64,000 nucleotides of DNA from an uncultured Lachnospiraceae bacterium. Lineage in GTDB: Bacteria > Bacillota > Clostridia > Lachnospirales > Lachnospiraceae. Below are positions 62,045 through 64,000 of the stretch, one piece after another. Made by a program: the position numbers and the translations under genes. The DNA lies in assembly GCA_947367855.1 (NCBI GenBank), contig CANBFE010000003.1, positions 186,001 to 250,000 of the forward strand, given 5' to 3'. Each line of letters starts with the position of its first letter. Position 1 is the first letter of the stretch. The notes beneath the pieces are model-generated. The model did no database searches, was not told where the DNA came from, and was given only the letters and a program-made list of their open reading frames with translations.

Positions 62045-63776
62045 CCGCACCGCCCCTTTCTCCCTTTATTTTTAAGCCGGCCGCAAGGCTGCCGTACTCC
62101 TTAAAATATTTTTCGCTTGCTTTTTCTATCTTCCTTGGCATGTAGTCCACATACTGCCGGGTCATTTCCTCGTAGACATGCCCCAGATAATCCCTCACTC
62201 CCTGCAGGGACACCCCACTGTCATAGAACAGAGTGGCTATGCCGTGGCGGTAGTCGTGTGGCCTGAAGATGTATTCCCCACCCTCTATGCCGTTCTTTTC
62301 ACAGTATTCCTGCATCCTGACCCGGTACGTAGCGCTTTTGTATGCCCCTCCCTGACTGCCCTGGAACACATATTCATCAGGCGTTATCCTGTGTTTTGTC
62401 AGGTATACCTTCATCAGCTTGTACAGGGCGTATGGTATGGGTATCCGCTTATAGCTCCGCATCTTGGTCTGGTAGACCTGCACCCATGCGTCCTTTCCCT
62501 GTATGTAATAGGCATCCCCCTTCAGCGTGCAGACCTCGCTGATGCGCAGCCCAATCCCCCATAGGTGGAGATACATCAGCCGGATATCCTCCGGGAAGCC
62601 AGGGAGTTTCCGCAGTATCTCCGCCCATACTTCCGATCCCACACTTCTGTCGTTATGTTCCGGCACCACTTTTTTCAGGTAATAGTCCACACGGAACGGT
62701 GCCCGCTCAATGTACCCCCTTGCGGTCAGGAAGTTAAAGAAGTGCTGGACCGCCAATGCCTGTGCGTTATAGGATTTCGGCCGGAGCTTTTTCTCCATCA
62801 GCTTTTGGAAATAGGCTTCCATCTGCCCCTCTGTGGCAGTGAGGACGTCCTGCTGCTCCAGCCCCGCCAGAAAGTCCCTCACCCATAGCTGTTCCGTCTG
62901 CAGCTTGCTGATCGACAGGTTGGTCACGCCAATCCCATATCGCATATATTTTTTCAACAGTTCCCGGTTACCTTTATTTGCTACCTCCAGAAAAGAAAGG
63001 CGTTTCACCGGCTGCGCTGGATTTATGCGTTCCGGCTGTAAGTGAAGGCGCTCCATGTACCATACGTTTGCGTCCCACCGTATCTCAGTGGCCTGCATAA
63101 AAAGAGCCTTCCTGCATAGGTCGATGATTCCGGCCGCTGCTCTTTTCGCCCCGGATGCCCGCATCACACCCTCTAATTCGTCCGCCTGCATAGGCTCGAT
63201 GCCGTCAATGTCGCAGATGCCCCTGTCCACGCAGAAGCCATACAGCCCTTTCAGCCTGTGCAGATGAGCCAACATCTGGTCCCCCTTGTAGTTCCCTATG
63301 ATGTAGTGCAGGCTGTCAAAGACCTGCCGTTTCATTTTTTCAGGAGCCGCGCGTCCGAAGTCCCATGCCAGCCCGTTCTTATGATTGGCACGGATGAACC
63401 GCTCTGCTATCTCCGGGTCCGGATGGTACGGCAGGAACAGGATGCCGTTCCTGTATTCTGCCGCTGGTTTCCCCTTCCCCCGTACTGCCCGCACCTGCCC
63501 TTTTATGGATTGGAGCTTGACCAGGTCCATGGCTTTCAAGTAAGCCAGATAGGCGGTAGAGCGGAATTGCCCTCTGAGACAGCTTTCATAGGCAGTCCTC
63601 GCCGGATAGTCCAAGTCACAGATATGCCATATCCCCTGTGCCTCCATGAATGCCCTGAGTTTATTTCTGTGCACGGAGGATATCTCTGTACATTCCGCAA
63701 GCTCCCTCTCCAGCTGTTCCTGTAATTGTCCTGTGTCCTCCTGCGGCACCGCCTGCAGGTATTGGTATGCCGGCAT
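61953..63776 (-). CDS. tnpB: tyrosine recombinase, TnpB-like
   Basis: A 607-residue recombinase, the length of Tn554 TnpB (about 630). The catalytic residues are seen as LGIGLRISEVCTLKG, RPHDYRHGIATLFYDSG and YLGHVYEEMTRQYVDY. The long N-terminal region is probably DNA-binding. ATG 63776 is preferred, with AGGAAAGGG at good spacing. GTG 63785 would extend it by three residues. It begins 16 bases after the stop of the TnpA-like gene. Confidence 0.88.
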   Translation of the reverse strand: MPAYQYLQAVPQEDTGQLQEQLERELAECTEISSVHRNKLRAFMEAQGIWHICDLDYPARTAYESCLRGQFRSTAYLAYLKAMDLVKLQSIKGQVRAVRGKGKPAAEYRNGILFLPYHPDPEIAERFIRANHKNGLAWDFGRAAPEKMKRQVFDSLHYIIGNYKGDQMLAHLHRLKGLYGFCVDRGICDIDGIEPMQADELEGVMRASGAKRAAAGIIDLCRKALFMQATEIRWDANVWYMERLHLQPERINPAQPVKRLSFLEVANKGNRELLKKYMRYGIGVTNLSISKLQTEQLWVRDFLAGLEQQDVLTATEGQMEAYFQKLMEKKLRPKSYNAQALAVQHFFNFLTARGYIERAPFRVDYYLKKVVPEHNDRSVGSEVWAEILRKLPGFPEDIRLMYLHLWGIGLRISEVCTLKGDAYYIQGKDAWVQVYQTKMRSYKRIPIPYALYKLMKVYLTKHRITPDEYVFQGSQGGAYKSATYRVRMQEYCEKNGIEGGEYIFRPHDYRHGIATLFYDSGVSLQGVRDYLGHVYEEMTRQYVDYMPRKIEKASEKYFKEYGSLAAGLKIKGERGGADGGQDIPERTGWLQDGNGHPTETDGEKPIL

Positions 63777-63791
63777 GCCCACCACCCTTTC

Positions 63792-64000
63792 CTATGGCAT
63801 CTTCCCGATGCCGTAATTTACGGAATGCTTCTCGTAGAACTCCCGGCTCGCCTCCAGCAGCTTGTCATCCAGAATGCCCAGATATTTAATCGTGGTATCC
63901 AGATGCTTATGCCCCAGAGCCTGGCTGATCAGCTCCAGCGGCCAACCCGCATTCCATCTCGTGACTGCGAAATACCTCCGCAGCATGTGCGGCGTCAGTT
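63792..64000 (-). CDS. tnpA: tyrosine recombinase, TnpA-like, partial (5' end outside window)
   Basis: The last 68 or so codons of a recombinase: LTPHMLRRYFAVTRWNAG carries the His-x-x-Arg box, ALGHKHLDTTIKYLGI the second histidine and the catalytic tyrosine. The frame is open to the right edge, so the start lies beyond the window. As the first gene in the minus-strand row it corresponds to TnpA. Confidence 0.85.
   Translation of the reverse strand, partial: LTPHMLRRYFAVTRWNAGWPLELISQALGHKHLDTTIKYLGILDDKLLEASREFYEKHSVNYGIGKMP

Larger units (their letters stand above)
59905..64000 (-). mobile_element. Tn554-like / recombinase-trio element, left end, continues past the window
   Basis: The segment holds four consecutive minus-strand genes: a partial tyrosine recombinase at the edge (TnpA-like), two large tyrosine recombinases and a small coiled-coil TnpC-like gene. 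The left end must lie between the ABC remnant (about 59885-59905) and the tnpC stop (60175). The right end and any cargo are outside the window. No flanking inverted repeats typical of transposases are seen, consistent with the tyrosine-recombinase mechanism. Confidence 0.75.

Overview
The window looks like chromosome of a low-GC-branch, Gram-positive anaerobe of the Clostridia, most likely a Lachnospiraceae member. The reasons are: MinCDE, MreBCD and RodA in one cluster; a DUF4321 protein; a two-domain radical-SAM/RNase G block; rubrerythrin; an indolepyruvate:ferredoxin oxidoreductase; and an L27 precursor with a Prp protease gene. Strong AGGAGG-type ribosome binding sites are common, and GTG or TTG starts occur. 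No rRNA or tRNA gene and no CRISPR array was seen.

Layout. 0-6 kb: half of an ABC exporter, a promoter-RNA-terminator unit of unknown class, an acetyltransferase, a DUF362 protein and a convergent chemotaxis receptor. 6-10.4 kb: an aromatic 2-oxoacid operon (iorA, iorB, phenylacetate-CoA ligase, ACT-domain protein). 10.5-16.3 kb: mutL, miaA, a PLP lyase-like gene, a DUF4321 gene and radC. 16.3-26.2 kb: the shape and septum-placement cluster mreBCD-mrdA-minCDE-rodA, then mgsA and a D,D-carboxypeptidase. 26.2-32.8 kb: a small P-loop protein, an HlyD-like membrane protein, yggS, sepF, aroB, lspA, rluD and a cytidylate-kinase-like gene. 32.8-37.2 kb: the ribosome and GTPase run rplU-prp-rpmA-obgE-yhbY-nadD-yqeK-rsfS. 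37.2-40.2 kb (minus): a DUF378 protein, lexA, a tyrosine recombinase and a TtcA-like enzyme. 40.3-46.2 kb (plus): rubrerythrin, an AI-2E-family transporter, dtd, flotillin and a large unknown membrane protein.

46.4-53.9 kb (minus) holds a Nudix hydrolase, RNase G, and the TIGR03936 and TIGR03960 proteins. An amidohydrolase and a DUF4143 ATPase sit between the last two, which are usually adjacent. 54-55.8 kb is a scrappy accessory patch: a small ORF, a Uma2 nuclease-like gene and the C-terminal half of a helicase. 55.8-59.5 kb (minus) is an HTH regulator-MoxR-DUF58-transglutaminase-family operon with its own promoter and a palindrome beside it. From about 59.9 kb to the right edge lies a mobile element of the Tn554/recombinase-trio type. 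It carries three successive tyrosine recombinase genes and a small coiled-coil tnpC-like gene, and it abuts the 3' remnant of an ABC-transporter ATPase gene.

Most of the window is ordinary core genome. The parts that deserve attention are the recombinase element and the gene it appears to have cut, the RNA unit near 1.8 kb, the insertion inside the radical-SAM/RNase G block, the HTH-MoxR operon, and the HlyD-like protein in the sepF neighbourhood. All homology calls are from reading the translated sequences; no database search was run.
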